Counted from the first letter of the stretch, positions 35,845 through 43,977 are shown. The stretch is DNA of 64,000 bases from Actinomyces sp. AC-20-1 (GCF_023369555.1 NZ_JACJVC010000005.1:1-64000); one strand, 5' to 3'. The notes: a model not told the origin generated them from the letters alone. Program-made: numbers and translations.

Positions 35845-37005
35845 GTGGACGTCCCCTGGCTCATCATCACCGCGGTCGTGGCCCTGGCCGCCGGCGCCGC
35901 GCTGGGCTGGGCCGCCGCCCGCGCCTCCGGTCGTCCTGGTGAGCGCCCCGGCGCGATGGGCGGCCTGCTGAGCGACACCGCCGTCATCCCCGTCCTGGCC
36001 GCCCTGCGCTCGACCGTCGTCGTCCTCGATGACGACGACGAGGTCCTGCGGGCCTCCGCCTCCGCCTACACCTACAACCTCGTGCGCGACGACGCCGTCT
36101 GCGTCCCCGACGTCGCCGAGATAGTGGCGCGCGTGCGCGAGGACGGCGAGCCGCGCGAGCAGGAGATCACCGTCCCGCGCGGCCGGGTGCCCGGGTCGGG
36201 CCACTTCTTCCTGCACGTGCGCGTGGCCTCCATCGGCGAGGGGCGCCTGCTCGTCCTCGTCGAGGACCGCAGCGCCGCCAAGCGCCTGGAGGACATGCGC
36301 CGCGACCTCGTCGCCAACATCTCCCACGAGCTCAAGACCCCCGTCGGCGCCATCGCCCTGCTGGCCGAGACGATCGAGGACAGCGCCGAGGACGCCGGGC
36401 TCGTCGCCGGCTTCGCCGCCCGCATGCGCACCGAGGCCACCCGGCTGGGCGTGCTCGTGCAGGACATCATCGAGCTCTCCCGCGTCCAGGACGGTGACGC
36501 CCTCGTCAGCCCCGAGGACGTCGACGTCGACGCCGTCGTCGCCGAGTCCGTCGACCGGGTCCGGGTCGAGGCCGAGGCCCGCTCCATCGACGTCGTCTCC
36601 GGCGGCACCTCGGGCCTCATGGTCCGCGGCGACGCCTCCCTCATCGTCACCGCCGTGCGCAACCTGCTCGACAACGCCGTGCGCTACTCCGAGCCGCGCA
36701 CCCGCGTGAGCGTGGGCGTCTCGCTCGACCCCGCGGACCCCGGGCTCGTGCGCGTCGCCGTCGTCGACCAGGGCATCGGGATCGCGCCCGAGGACCAGGG
36801 GCGCGTCTTCGAGCGCTTCTACCGCGTCGACCGGGCCCGCTCGCGCGCCACCGGCGGCACCGGCCTGGGCCTGGCCATCGTCAAGCACGTCGCCGCCAAC
36901 CACGGCGGCACCATCGAGCTGTGGTCGGCCCCCGGCCGCGGCTCGACCTTCACCCTCGTCCTGCCGCGCCTGGTCCCCGCCCTGGTGCGGGCGCAGGCCG
37001 GCTGA
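35845..37005 (+). CDS. senX3: Phosphate-sensing histidine kinase SenX3
   Basis: A 386-residue kinase. One N-terminal membrane helix (residues about 5-27) is followed by a PAS-like domain (about 50-140), HisKA (VANISHELKTPVGAI) and the ATPase domain (NLLDNAVRYSEPRT, VVDQGIGIAPEDQGRVFERFYR, GGTGLGLAIVKHV). With RegX3 and PhoU it controls the phosphate-starvation response. It is 50 nt upstream of regX3 and cotranscribed with it. Confidence 0.93.
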   Translation: MDVPWLIITAVVALAAGAALGWAAARASGRPGERPGAMGGLLSDTAVIPVLAALRSTVVVLDDDDEVLRASASAYTYNLVRDDAVCVPDVAEIVARVREDGEPREQEITVPRGRVPGSGHFFLHVRVASIGEGRLLVLVEDRSAAKRLEDMRRDLVANISHELKTPVGAIALLAETIEDSAEDAGLVAGFAARMRTEATRLGVLVQDIIELSRVQDGDALVSPEDVDVDAVVAESVDRVRVEAEARSIDVVSGGTSGLMVRGDASLIVTAVRNLLDNAVRYSEPRTRVSVGVSLDPADPGLVRVAVVDQGIGIAPEDQGRVFERFYRVDRARSRATGGTGLGLAIVKHVAANHGGTIELWSAPGRGSTFTLVLPRLVPALVRAQAG

Positions 37006-37055
37006 CCCGCCGCGACGAGCGGCACCGAGAAGAGACCGAGAAGAAGGAAGCCACC

Positions 37056-37754
37056 ATGACCCGGATCCTGCTCGTCGAGGACGAGGAGAGCTACCGCGAG
37101 CCCCTGGCCTTCAGCCTGCGCCGTGACGGTTTCGACGTCGTGGAGGCCGAGGACGGTGTGGCCGCCATCGAGGCCTTCGAGGCCGCGGGCCCCGCCGTCG
37201 CCATCGACCTCGTGCTGCTCGACCTCATGCTCCCGCGCCTGAGCGGCACGGAGGTCTGCCGCCGGATCCGGCGCGTGTCCTCGGTGCCGGTCATCATGCT
37301 CACCGCGAAGGACTCCGAGGTGGACACCGTCGTCGGCCTGGAGATCGGCGCGGACGACTACGTGACCAAGCCCTACTCCTACCGCGAGCTCATCGCCCGC
37401 GTGCACGCCGTCCTGCGCCGCAGCCGCGAGGAGGAGCCGGCGGACCTGGTGCTGGAGGCCGGGCGCGTGCGCATGGACGTCGAGCGCCACGAGGTGAGCG
37501 TGGCGGGCGAGCCGGTGGCGATGCCGCTGCGCGAGTTCGAGCTGCTCGAGCTGTTCCTGCGCAACCCGGACCGGGTGCTCACCCGCGGGCAGATCATCGA
37601 CCGGGTGTGGGGTGCGGACTACGTGGGGGACACCAAGACCCTCGACGTCCACGTCAAGCGCATCCGGGCGAAGATCGAGCCCGACCCCGGGGCGCCGCGC
37701 ATGCTCATGACGGTGCGCGGCCTGGGCTACAAGCTCGTCGCCCACCCCCGCTGA
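37056..37754 (+). CDS. regX3: Phosphate response regulator RegX3
   Basis: A 232-residue OmpR-family regulator: receiver domain (ILLVEDEESYREPL; phospho-acceptor Asp in VLLDLMLPRLSG; TKPYSYRELIARV) and winged-helix domain (LTRGQIIDRVWG, RGLGYKLVAHPR). ATG 37056 follows GAAGGAAG. Codons 206-226 (37671-37733) recur as an 89%-identical copy at 39454-39516. Confidence 0.94.
   Translation: MTRILLVEDEESYREPLAFSLRRDGFDVVEAEDGVAAIEAFEAAGPAVAIDLVLLDLMLPRLSGTEVCRRIRRVSSVPVIMLTAKDSEVDTVVGLEIGADDYVTKPYSYRELIARVHAVLRRSREEEPADLVLEAGRVRMDVERHEVSVAGEPVAMPLREFELLELFLRNPDRVLTRGQIIDRVWGADYVGDTKTLDVHVKRIRAKIEPDPGAPRMLMTVRGLGYKLVAHPR
37671..37733 (+). repeat. Direct repeat in regX3 3' end, copy 1
   Basis: This 63-bp segment of regX3 matches 39454-39516 at 56 of 63 positions, in the same orientation, 1.78 kb away. 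Confidence 0.85.
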
Positions 37755-37776
37755 GGCCTGAGCTCTCACGTCGGCC

Positions 37777-37797
37777 CCTGACCTCTCCGGTCAGGGC
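37777..37797 (+). terminator. regX3 terminator
   Basis: CCCTGACC and GGTCAGGG pair around TCTCC, 22 nt after the regX3 stop codon. There is no T-run. Confidence 0.55.
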
Positions 37798-37814
37798 TCA
37801 GCGTGTGGGGCCGG

Positions 37815-38648
37815 TCACGGGCGAGTGGCTCTGTACCAGCGGCGGGTGTACCGGATCGCTGTACCGGCGCAGAGGGCCGTCAGCGCCGCGTACACGAGGA
37901 CTGTCCACGCGAACCAGTCGCCGGTGCTGACCGCGCGCGTGAGGCTGAGGCCTACCCAGGTCGCGGACAATAGGCAGTACAGGATCGTCAAGCGGCGAGG
38001 AACTGTGCGCAGGTCTGTCGGCAGTGCTTGGACGTAGCCTTCTGGTGGCCCGAGCTCCCGCGCAACTCCGAGCCCGGTGTCGTGGGCGTGTGAGGCAGCC
38101 TCCCGCAGCACCGCCTCGATCCGGTCCTCGGTCAGATCTCCACATCGCCGCAGTGCGGAGCGTGCGCGATCACGCCAGGCGTCGTCGTCCAGCGTCGCGC
38201 TCTTCAGGATCGACTCGGCGGTCAACACGGGCGGATGAGCATGGTGTGGACGCCACGACCGTGCTACCGCCCACGCGGCGACGCCGTACACCGGCACGAG
38301 GACCAGGGACCAGAACCCGCTGACACGTGGGCCAACCTGCCCGAGCGGCACGATCAGTCCCGCGATCGCCACGCTTCCGACGACGACCGTCAGCCCAGAG
38401 ACAGCTACGGTGAATCCGAACGAGTACCGTGCGTTCGCGCGCTTGTAGACCGTGATGAGGGCCATGATCATCGCGCCCACCAGCAGTGGCATGAGAGCCA
38501 TCCCCACAGTGAGATCGGTGACACGGTCCGCGAACGGCAGGAGCGAGAGCAGTTGGCTGCCGAACAGGAGCAGACTGACACCTGCCGCGACCCCGGGCGC
38601 CGACACGACGCTCTCCCGCGCATCGAGCATCAGCGCATCGTCGAACAC
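37815..38648 (-). CDS. HAAS-type multi-pass membrane protein, probably 5'-disrupted
   Basis: From GTG 38648 this gives 277 residues with about six membrane helices (four before residue 130, two at the C terminus) and no enzymatic motif. The same frame continues upstream without a start codon for 50 more codons (ALVDAVATVRDAQVDPGEAYG...), which looks like the HAAS helical domain that links PadR-controlled membrane proteins to their regulator. A further HAAS-like segment (VDWAESACVRLVMDEV) lies one frame over, near 38790-38850. One extra C near 38785 would explain the break. It is downstream of the PadR gene on the same strand. Base composition is less GC-rich than in the flanking core genes. 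Confidence 0.6.
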   Translation of the reverse strand: MFDDALMLDARESVVSAPGVAAGVSLLLFGSQLLSLLPFADRVTDLTVGMALMPLLVGAMIMALITVYKRANARYSFGFTVAVSGLTVVVGSVAIAGLIVPLGQVGPRVSGFWSLVLVPVYGVAAWAVARSWRPHHAHPPVLTAESILKSATLDDDAWRDRARSALRRCGDLTEDRIEAVLREAASHAHDTGLGVARELGPPEGYVQALPTDLRTVPRRLTILYCLLSATWVGLSLTRAVSTGDWFAWTVLVYAALTALCAGTAIRYTRRWYRATRP

Positions 38649-38929
38649 GTCCGGCCCCGCCTCGCGGAGCTCGGTGAGCCGTTCACGAGCCCACTGCTGC
38701 GGCGCTCCATATGCTTCCCCGGGATCAACCTGCGCGTCACGGACCGTGGCGACTGCGTCGACGAGCGCCTGCTCGACGACATCGACGCACCTCGTCCATC
38801 ACCAGCCGGACGCATGCCGATTCCGCCCAGTCCACGTCGGACTCGCGGCCGCGCGCCTAGAAGAACACCTCGTGCACCCGAGCCAGTTCTGGCCCCGCAG
38901 GACGATCCTTCCTCGAAGCATCCACACTC

Positions 38930-39358
38930 TCAACGGATATCGCTTCCCCCTTCCTGTGTGGTGCCGTGCGCGACGACCGTGCTGATCTGAGTGGCGTCGC
39001 TGTGCCGGTGAGCAGATGTGCCCAGGCGATTCGTGAACATCGCAAGCAATGCCCGTTCCCGTTCGAGCCGCTGCCGCCCGTGAGTGGTCAGTGTGTACTC
39101 ACGACGCGCCGGCCCTGATGGTCCCGGCACCCACACGGCGTTGAGCGCACCGTCCTCCTCCAACCGGGCCAGCGCTGGATAGAGCGACCCTCCCTTCGGC
39201 ACACCGAGTCCCAGCGCTCCCAGCGCCTGAGCGATCGCGTATCCGTGCAGCGGGCGACCATCCACGCACGCCAGCACCGCGGTCGGCAACAGTGCCCGCA
39301 CCCACGTCCCCGGAAGCACAGGGGCGTGATCAGCGCGACTCGACTCATCTACATCCAC
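38930..39358 (-). CDS. PadR-family transcriptional regulator
   Basis: A 142-residue winged-helix regulator. LPTAVLACVDGRPLHGYAIAQ, GGSLYPALARLEEDGAL and REYTLTTHGRQRLERE are the three conserved PadR segments. PadR proteins usually repress their own operon and respond to stress or drugs. GTG 39358 is the likely start. The dyad TAAGT-ATAGA-ACTTA directly upstream overlaps its -10 element and is the probable operator. The broken membrane protein gene follows it. Confidence 0.88.
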   Translation of the reverse strand: MDVDESSRADHAPVLPGTWVRALLPTAVLACVDGRPLHGYAIAQALGALGLGVPKGGSLYPALARLEEDGALNAVWVPGPSGPARREYTLTTHGRQRLERERALLAMFTNRLGTSAHRHSDATQISTVVAHGTTQEGGSDIR

Positions 39359-39366
39359 TATGAATC

Positions 39367-39381
39367 TAAGTATAGAACTTA
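39367..39381 (-). promoter_or_regulatory. PadR promoter/operator: dyad over TATACT
   Basis: On the minus strand TATACT (39375-39370) is a near-ideal -10 element. The inverted repeat TAAGT-N5-ACTTA (39367-39381) covers it, giving a simple autorepression layout. No clear -35 was found. Confidence 0.5.
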
Positions 39382-39453
39382 TCTAGAAAGGGGTGCGACT
39401 GAGTCGCCATGAGCGTGTTCGCTCACTGCTACTTGCGGTAGTGGGGCAGCCCG

Positions 39454-39516
39454 AAGATCGAGCCTGACCCCGGGGTGTCGCGCATGCTCAAGATGGTGTG
39501 CGGCCCGGGCTACAAG
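39454..39516 (+). pseudogene. Remnant of a regX3-like response regulator 3' end (direct repeat copy 2)
   Basis: Translated, it reads KIEPDPGVSRMLKMVCGPGY versus KIEPDPGAPRMLMTVRGLGY in RegX3. Seven of 63 bases differ. Similarity ends abruptly on both sides. It is either a relic of a duplicated response regulator or the trace of an insertion that duplicated the regX3 end. Its antisense strand supplies the last nine codons of the mauE-like gene. Confidence 0.75.
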
Positions 39517-40111
39517 CGCAGGGCTCAGCAGATGGTTGTTGTGAGGACGCGGGTGGCAGGGGCTGCGGCGCTGCGTGGGCGATGGGCTGAGGCTGGCTAC
39601 CGCGGTACTGGAACCAGCGCTGGAGCACTAGGAGGGCCACCACGACCGCGAGCCCGAGGTAGACCGAGCTGACCGGCCCGGCAAGGACGAGGCGCTGGGG
39701 CACGACGACGAGCCCGTCGACTGCGAGCAGGGCGGCAAGGACGACGTTGCGAATGACGACTGCAGGGCCGACACGTCGACGGGCGATGCTGCCCCAGCAT
39801 CCGCAGTCCGTGGCGATCCCCCGCGCCAGGACGCTGGCGGCCGCAGCCGTCAGCAGAACGAAGAGTACCGAGGTGAGGACGGAGATCAGGGGTGCGAACA
39901 TGCCCAGGATCAGGCACATGCTCAGCGTCATCTCGACGACGGGCAGAGCGAAGGCCGTGGCCTCCGCCGTCCTGGCGCCGAGGATCCGGTAGCCGAGGAT
40001 GTCGCTCACGCCTTGGCGGTAGTCCTGGCGCAACTTGCCGGTGGCGCTGACGAAGAGGAGCAGCCCCGCCAGGAGACGGGCGCCGGCGAGGATGAGTGCG
40101 AGAGTGTCCAT
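39488..40111 (-). CDS. MauE/DoxX-family redox-associated membrane protein
   Basis: A 207-residue membrane protein with four helices of the MauE type: GARLLAGLLLFVSATGKLRQ at the N terminus and the conserved cysteine pair in TDCGCWGSIARR between helices 3 and 4. MauE is needed for disulfide-rich methylamine dehydrogenase maturation, and relatives couple quinone or thioredoxin redox to extracytoplasmic disulfides. GAGGAAGTG precedes ATG 40111. It is 37 nt downstream of the cysteine-rich precursor, so disulfide formation in that product is the obvious hypothesis. The C-terminal Pro/Gln/Ser-rich tail ends in sequence read antisense to the regX3 remnant, so the tail was probably created by a rearrangement. 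Confidence 0.82.
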   Translation of the reverse strand: MDTLALILAGARLLAGLLLFVSATGKLRQDYRQGVSDILGYRILGARTAEATAFALPVVEMTLSMCLILGMFAPLISVLTSVLFVLLTAAAASVLARGIATDCGCWGSIARRRVGPAVVIRNVVLAALLAVDGLVVVPQRLVLAGPVSSVYLGLAVVVALLVLQRWFQYRGSQPQPIAHAAPQPLPPASSQQPSAEPCACSPGRTPS

Positions 40112-40148
40112 AGGATCTCACTTCCTCGTGATGATCTGGGTGTCGAGC

Positions 40149-40805
40149 TCAGACGTAGTTGACGCAGATGACGCCGGTCTTCTCGCAGTGGGCGGCGAGG
40201 CAAATAGGGCACCAAGTGAGCCCGCAGAGGATGGCTGTCGGCCCGGCCCATATGCAGGCGGCGCAACACGTGAGGAAGTCCTTGCTTACCTTCACGCAGG
40301 TACCTTTCGGGATGGTGCCAATCGGACACGGTGAGCTAGTCGTGGAGGTGTAAGAATCGGTGCTGAAGTGGGTGGCGTCTCCGGGCACCTCGCTGGTGGC
40401 CTCGGCTGCGACGAGCTCTAGGTATTGCCCGTCTGCGCTGTCCTCCCACCGAAGCAGACGAGTGTCCAGTTTCTGTGCTCCATCGGCGGAGAACAGATCT
40501 ACTGCGAGGGCATAGTGCCCGCTGTCATCTTGTGCGGCGGTACGTCTCACGATCCGTCCGTCAGGAAGTTGTCCCGTAGCGGACATGAAGACGGAGACAG
40601 GCATACCGACGATGTTGCTCGCCTCGTCGAGGGTCAACTCGTGTGTGGTGTCCCTCATGCTGTCGGCTGGTACTGGCGCGTCCCACCAGTTTGGTGATGT
40701 CGGACCGGGTGAACCCGTCAATGCTCGCGCTTCGGGTACCAGGGCGAACAGCGCTCCTGCCATCGATGTCCAGATTCCAGTGAGTAGTGCTTGACGGCGC
40801 TTCAT
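40149..40805 (-). CDS. Secreted precursor with ten-cysteine C-terminal peptide (bacteriocin-like)
   Basis: A 218-residue protein. ATG 40805 has AGGAGG at 6 nt. The N terminus is a signal peptide with a twin-arginine-like start (MKRRQALLTG) and an AxA-type site (EARA, about residue 28). A cysteine-free acidic middle (about 29-159) follows. The last 59 residues hold ten cysteines, at 160, 170, 180, 181, 184, 194, 199, 202, 207 and 214, with hydrophobic spacers (CCAACIWAGPTAILCGLTWC). The layout resembles halocin C8-like or fulvocin C-related precursors in which the C-terminal cysteine-rich peptide is released; this is a similarity in architecture, not proven homology. The MauE-like gene downstream fits disulfide folding. 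No dedicated exporter or immunity gene is visible. Confidence 0.65.
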   Translation of the reverse strand: MKRRQALLTGIWTSMAGALFALVPEARALTGSPGPTSPNWWDAPVPADSMRDTTHELTLDEASNIVGMPVSVFMSATGQLPDGRIVRRTAAQDDSGHYALAVDLFSADGAQKLDTRLLRWEDSADGQYLELVAAEATSEVPGDATHFSTDSYTSTTSSPCPIGTIPKGTCVKVSKDFLTCCAACIWAGPTAILCGLTWCPICLAAHCEKTGVICVNYV

Positions 40806-40886
40806 GGTTCCTCCTCGAGGACAACAACATGGTGTGACGCGCCTCACGAGTGTAGCGGTTGGTTGAGAGGGCAACAAGGGCTCGAC

Positions 40887-40911
40887 GAGACTCATCAGGA
40901 ATGCCCGCGAA
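40887..40911 (+). repeat. Left terminal inverted repeat of outer IS
   Basis: CTCAT-N7-GCCCGCGAA (40891-40911) mirrors TTCGCGGGC...ATGAG at 43742-43763. A second GCCCGCGAA copy lies just inside, at 40932-40940, and a matching internal GCGGGCAC occurs near the right end, so both ends carry a doubled motif. GGGCTCG at 40878-40884 and 43772-43778 is a candidate target duplication. Confidence 0.6.
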
Positions 40912-40920
40912 GGGGGCTCG

Positions 40921-41925
40921 GTGCCTCACGTAGAGCTGCCCGCGAAGTCCGTGGACCGTGGTGGGCATGGGAAGTGGGTTGTCGGTGCAGGTCAGGGCCG
41001 AGATCACAGCAGGTACGCAGGGGCGTACGCGAAGGCCTCAAAGAAGGACAAGGGGCGGATCCTTGACGAGGTCTGCGTGGTCACGGGCTGGAGCCGGGAC
41101 AACGCGCGCCGGCGCCTGGTGGCCGCGGCCAGGCGCACACCCGGTCACAGGAAACCGGAGCCCAGGGCTAGGGCCCGCAGGTACTCATACGACGCCTTGA
41201 AGGTACTTCAGCTGGTGTGGGCCGCCATCGGCGGACAGTGCGGCAAGTACCTCAAGGAGTCCATGCCGATGCTGCCAGGCCCGCTGGAGGTGAGTGGTGA
41301 GCTCGACGACGAGCCGTGCTACAGCCCGGCTGTCAGAAGCGAGCCGGGTGGCTATGAGCGCGCCCGGCCATCGACCGCTACCTCGCCCCGGCACGGTCCA
41401 CCGACCAGCTGCGGGGCAGGTCGACGACCAAGGCTGGCCCACTGCCGCGCAGCTCCATCAAGGTCCGCAAGGCCGGCGACGAGGCCGAGCCCGGGTTCTT
41501 CGAGGCCTGTCGCCGTCGCCCACTGCGGGCCGACCCTCAAGGGAGAGTTCGCCCGGGGGCGTGAACATGACCGATGTTCTCACAGGGTGGACCTTCACCC
41601 GCTCGATCCGCAACAACGCCGACAAGCACATCATCTCCGCCCTGGACGCTGCTGTGGGCTGCCTGCCGTTACCCGTCCTGGGCATGGACTTCGTAGGCGG
41701 CTCGGAGCTCATCAACCACGGGGTGGTCAAGTGGGCGGCGGACCTGGACATCTACTCCCGCCCGTTCGCGCCCCTACCCGAAGAACGACCAGGCCACCAT
41801 CGAGCCTGTGGAACAACCACCTGGTGCGCCGCTACGCCTTCTACTACCGCTATGACACCAGCGAGGAGCGCGAGGTCCTGGGCCGCCTTTGGGAGCAGGT
41901 CAACGTCAAGCTCAACTTCCTGCCC
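40921..41925 (+). pseudogene. Outer IS transposase, 5' part, frameshifted
   Basis: The frame from GTG 40921 reads YAKASKKDKGRILDEVCVVTGW and then ALKVLQLVWAAIGGQCGKYL, typical of the N-terminal helix-turn-helix region of IS1202/ISNCY integrases. After about 41300 the reading shifts frame at least twice. Catalytic-core-like segments recur in other frames (TDVLTGWTFTRSIRNNADKH; GMDFVGGSELINHGVVKWA, with a DDE-type aspartate; HLVRRYAFYYRYD). It cannot yield a full transposase. Confidence 0.75.
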
Positions 41926-42162
41926 GTTACCTTGTTGGTGGTCCTGGGTGGTCCGGGGCTGGGCCAGCTGCTGCGGGCATGTTGTCTTGCCCCTGTCTAC
42001 TCAATGATCCGGGGGGGGGTTGTCACCCGCGGCAGCCGGGCGCTGGGGAGCGCTGATAAGGGGAACGCCCCGCTGTGTGTGAGGTCTAACGCACACGTGG
42101 GTGCGGGGCCAGTCGTCCACCGGCTGGCCCCGCATCGACTTGACCGAGAGGCGGCACAAGGG
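41926..42162 (+). ncRNA. Candidate bridge-RNA region of the IS110 element
   Basis: Noncoding 5' region of the IS110-type element. In this family the left end encodes a structured bridge RNA that selects donor and target. GC-rich complementary segments are present (for example GGGGCCAG and CTGGCCCC at 42105-42132). The call is by position and family knowledge only; no covariance evidence was available. Confidence 0.35.
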
Positions 42163-43374
42163 ATGGATATCGAGGACATCGAGGTCTTCATCGGCACCGG
42201 GCGTCGGCAAGAGCGAGCACTGGGCCACGGCCTTGGGCCGGGACGGGCGCAAGGTCCTCGACAGGGCGCTGCCCAATGACGAGGGCCGGCTGCGTGAGGT
42301 CTACCAGCGCCTGCAGGCCAAGGGGCAGGTGCTGGTTGTGGTCGACCAGCCCGCCACCATCGGGGCCCTGGCGGTGGCGGTGGTCCAGGACATGGGCGTC
42401 ACCGTGGGCTACCTGCCCGGACTGTCCATGAGACGCATCGCCGACCTGACGCCGGGCAGCGCCAAGACCGACGCCAAGGACGCGGCCGTCATCGCCCAGG
42501 CCGCCAGGACCATGCCTCACACCCTCAGCGCCATCAGCGCCTCGGACGAGGACGCGGCCGCCTTGTCGATGCTGACCGGTTTCGACCTGGACCTGGCCCG
42601 CCAGGTCAACCAGACCGCCAACCGGATCCGGGGACTGTACACCCAGATCCACCTATCTTTGGAGGCCGTGTTGGGGCCCTGGCTGGAGCACGACGCCGTC
42701 CTGGAGGTCATCGCCGCCTGGCCCACCCCAGTCGACCTGAAGAGAGCGGGCAAGGCAAGGATTGACGCCAGGCTCAAGAAACACGGGTGCAGGCGCCACG
42801 CCACCTGGGCCGCCAGATCATCTCGGCCCTGGAGCGCCAGCGCGTCACCGTCGCCGGCACCGACGCCGCCGCAGTGGTGCTGCCCCACCTGGCCAGGCAG
42901 CTCATCGCCCTGCACACCCAGCGCGCCGACATCGCCGCCCAGGTCGAGACCCTGGTGCAGGCCCACCCTCTTTACCAGGTCCTGACCTCCATGCCCGGGA
43001 CCGGGGTCCCGGCCGCTGCCGTCTTCCTGGCCGAGACCCTGGGCAAGACCTTCACCACCGGAGCCCACCTGGCCTCCTACGCCGGCCTGGCACCAGTGAC
43101 CAGCAGATCGGGCTCATCGATCCGCGGTGAGCACGTCTCCTACGCCGGCAACAAGCGCCTCAAGCGCGCCATGTTCCTGTCCGCCTTCGCCTCACTGCGC
43201 TGCGACCCCGTCTCACGGGCCTGCTACCAGCGCAAACGAGACCAAGGCAAACGCCACAACCAGGCCGTCCTCGCCCTGGCGCACCGCCGCATCCTGACCC
43301 TGCACGCCATGATCAAAAACGGCACCCTCTACGACCCCCCCCAACCAGCACGCGAGCTACCCGCAGCCACTTGA
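42163..43374 (+). pseudogene. IS110-family transposase with two frameshifts
   Basis: Starts MDIEDIEVFIG (ATG 42163), then an extra G near 42203 shifts the frame to GKSEHWATALGRDGRKVLD. The RuvC-like DEDD domain continues (VVVDQPATIGALAVAV, DAKDAAVIAQAART) to KKHG near 42785. A second shift there leads to the Tnp_20 domain (LTSMPGTGVPAAAVFLAE, SYAGLAPVTSRSGSSIRGE with the conserved serine region), ending at 43374. All domains are recognisable, so inactivation is recent. Confidence 0.8.
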
Positions 43375-43391
43375 CACACCACATAGGGGCA

Positions 43392-43694
43392 CCCCCCCGT
43401 AAGCCCGTCGGGTGGGGCACTGACAAGGCCGGCAGGCTGGGGTGCCTCTACGACGCTCCCCGCACCCCGCCAGGCCGGCTGCTGGACACCGACGCCTTGA
43501 CCAAGACCCAGAAGACGGACCTGATCACCTACCGCTACCAGCTCAACCCCGTCGCCATCACCCGTCGCATCATCGAGCTCCAGGACGTCCTCATCCGCCT
43601 GGCCGAGGACAAGACCGACCAACTCTACCTCGCCCAGACCCCCAGCATCCTGCCCGACGTCCACAAAGGCATCCGCATCAAGAAAGCCTCCTGA
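43392..43694 (+). pseudogene. Outer IS transposase, 3' part
   Basis: Continues the interrupted frame: RKPVGWGTDKAG...LTKTQKTDLITYRYQLNP...RIIELQDVLIRLAED to the stop at 43694. It has no start of its own and is separated from its N-terminal half by the IS110 element. Confidence 0.75.
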
Positions 43695-43741
43695 GCACAA
43701 CCGGACTACGCGGGCACTCCTACATAAGGCACCGAAGATAT

Positions 43742-43765
43742 TTCGCGGGCACATTGACATGAGAC
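43742..43765 (+). repeat. Right terminal inverted repeat of outer IS
   Basis: TTCGCGGGCACATTGACATGAGAC is the inverted counterpart of 40887-40911. A partial second copy of the motif (CGCGGGCACTCCTACAT) lies about 30 bp inside. Confidence 0.6.
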
Positions 43766-43936
43766 ACCCCGGGGCTCGGTGGCACCGGTGAAGATGCTCG
43801 TGAGGCGGACTCGGTGCCTGACGTCGGGGGCCCTTGAGGGCTCGGCGTTTCCGTGTGTGGGTCGTGGGCTGGCTGGCGTGCGCGCGACGGTCTGGCCTGT
43901 GAGGTAGGTCCTCCCGACTTTTCCGCAGGATCCTGC

Positions 43937-43942
43937 TAAAAT
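43937..43942 (+). promoter_or_regulatory. carD promoter -10 element TAAAAT
   Basis: TAAAAT with CCGACT 17 bp upstream (43914-43919) forms a sigma-A-type promoter 35 bp before carD. It lies beyond the right end of the IS, so the insertion did not separate it from the gene. Confidence 0.55.
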
Positions 43943-43977
43943 GAGATCTCTCAACACTGACTGGAGTGACGTCACCC

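Larger units (their letters stand above)
41926..43391 (+). mobile_element. IS110-family insertion sequence
   Basis: The element interrupts the outer transposase between codons for NFLP and RKPVG. It consists of about 237 bp of noncoding left end, the transposase (42163-43374) and a short right end of about 17 bp. No long terminal inverted repeats are seen, as expected for IS110. Boundaries are accurate to a few bases, because C-runs (TGCCC / ACCCCCCC) flank the junctions. Confidence 0.75.
40887..43765 (+). mobile_element. Integrase-type IS (ISNCY/IS1202-like), decayed and interrupted
   Basis: Bounded by the inverted repeats above, the element was about 1.4 kb before a second IS entered near 41926. 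Its transposase is split: the N-terminal and catalytic parts lie in 40921-41925 and the last ~100 codons in 43392-43694. Joining the two flanks restores a reading through ...VKLNFLP-PRKPVGWGTDKAG.... The copy is non-functional. Confidence 0.75.

Noticed and set aside
39454-39516. Integrase attachment site proven by the regX3 repeat
   Set aside because: No integrase gene lies in the interval and identity is only 89%, so a relic of gene duplication is equally possible; kept as a finding but not called an att site.
39475-39672. Plus-strand 65-codon gene
   Set aside because: Its first part is the regX3 remnant and the rest is antisense to the mauE-like gene; no start signal is present.
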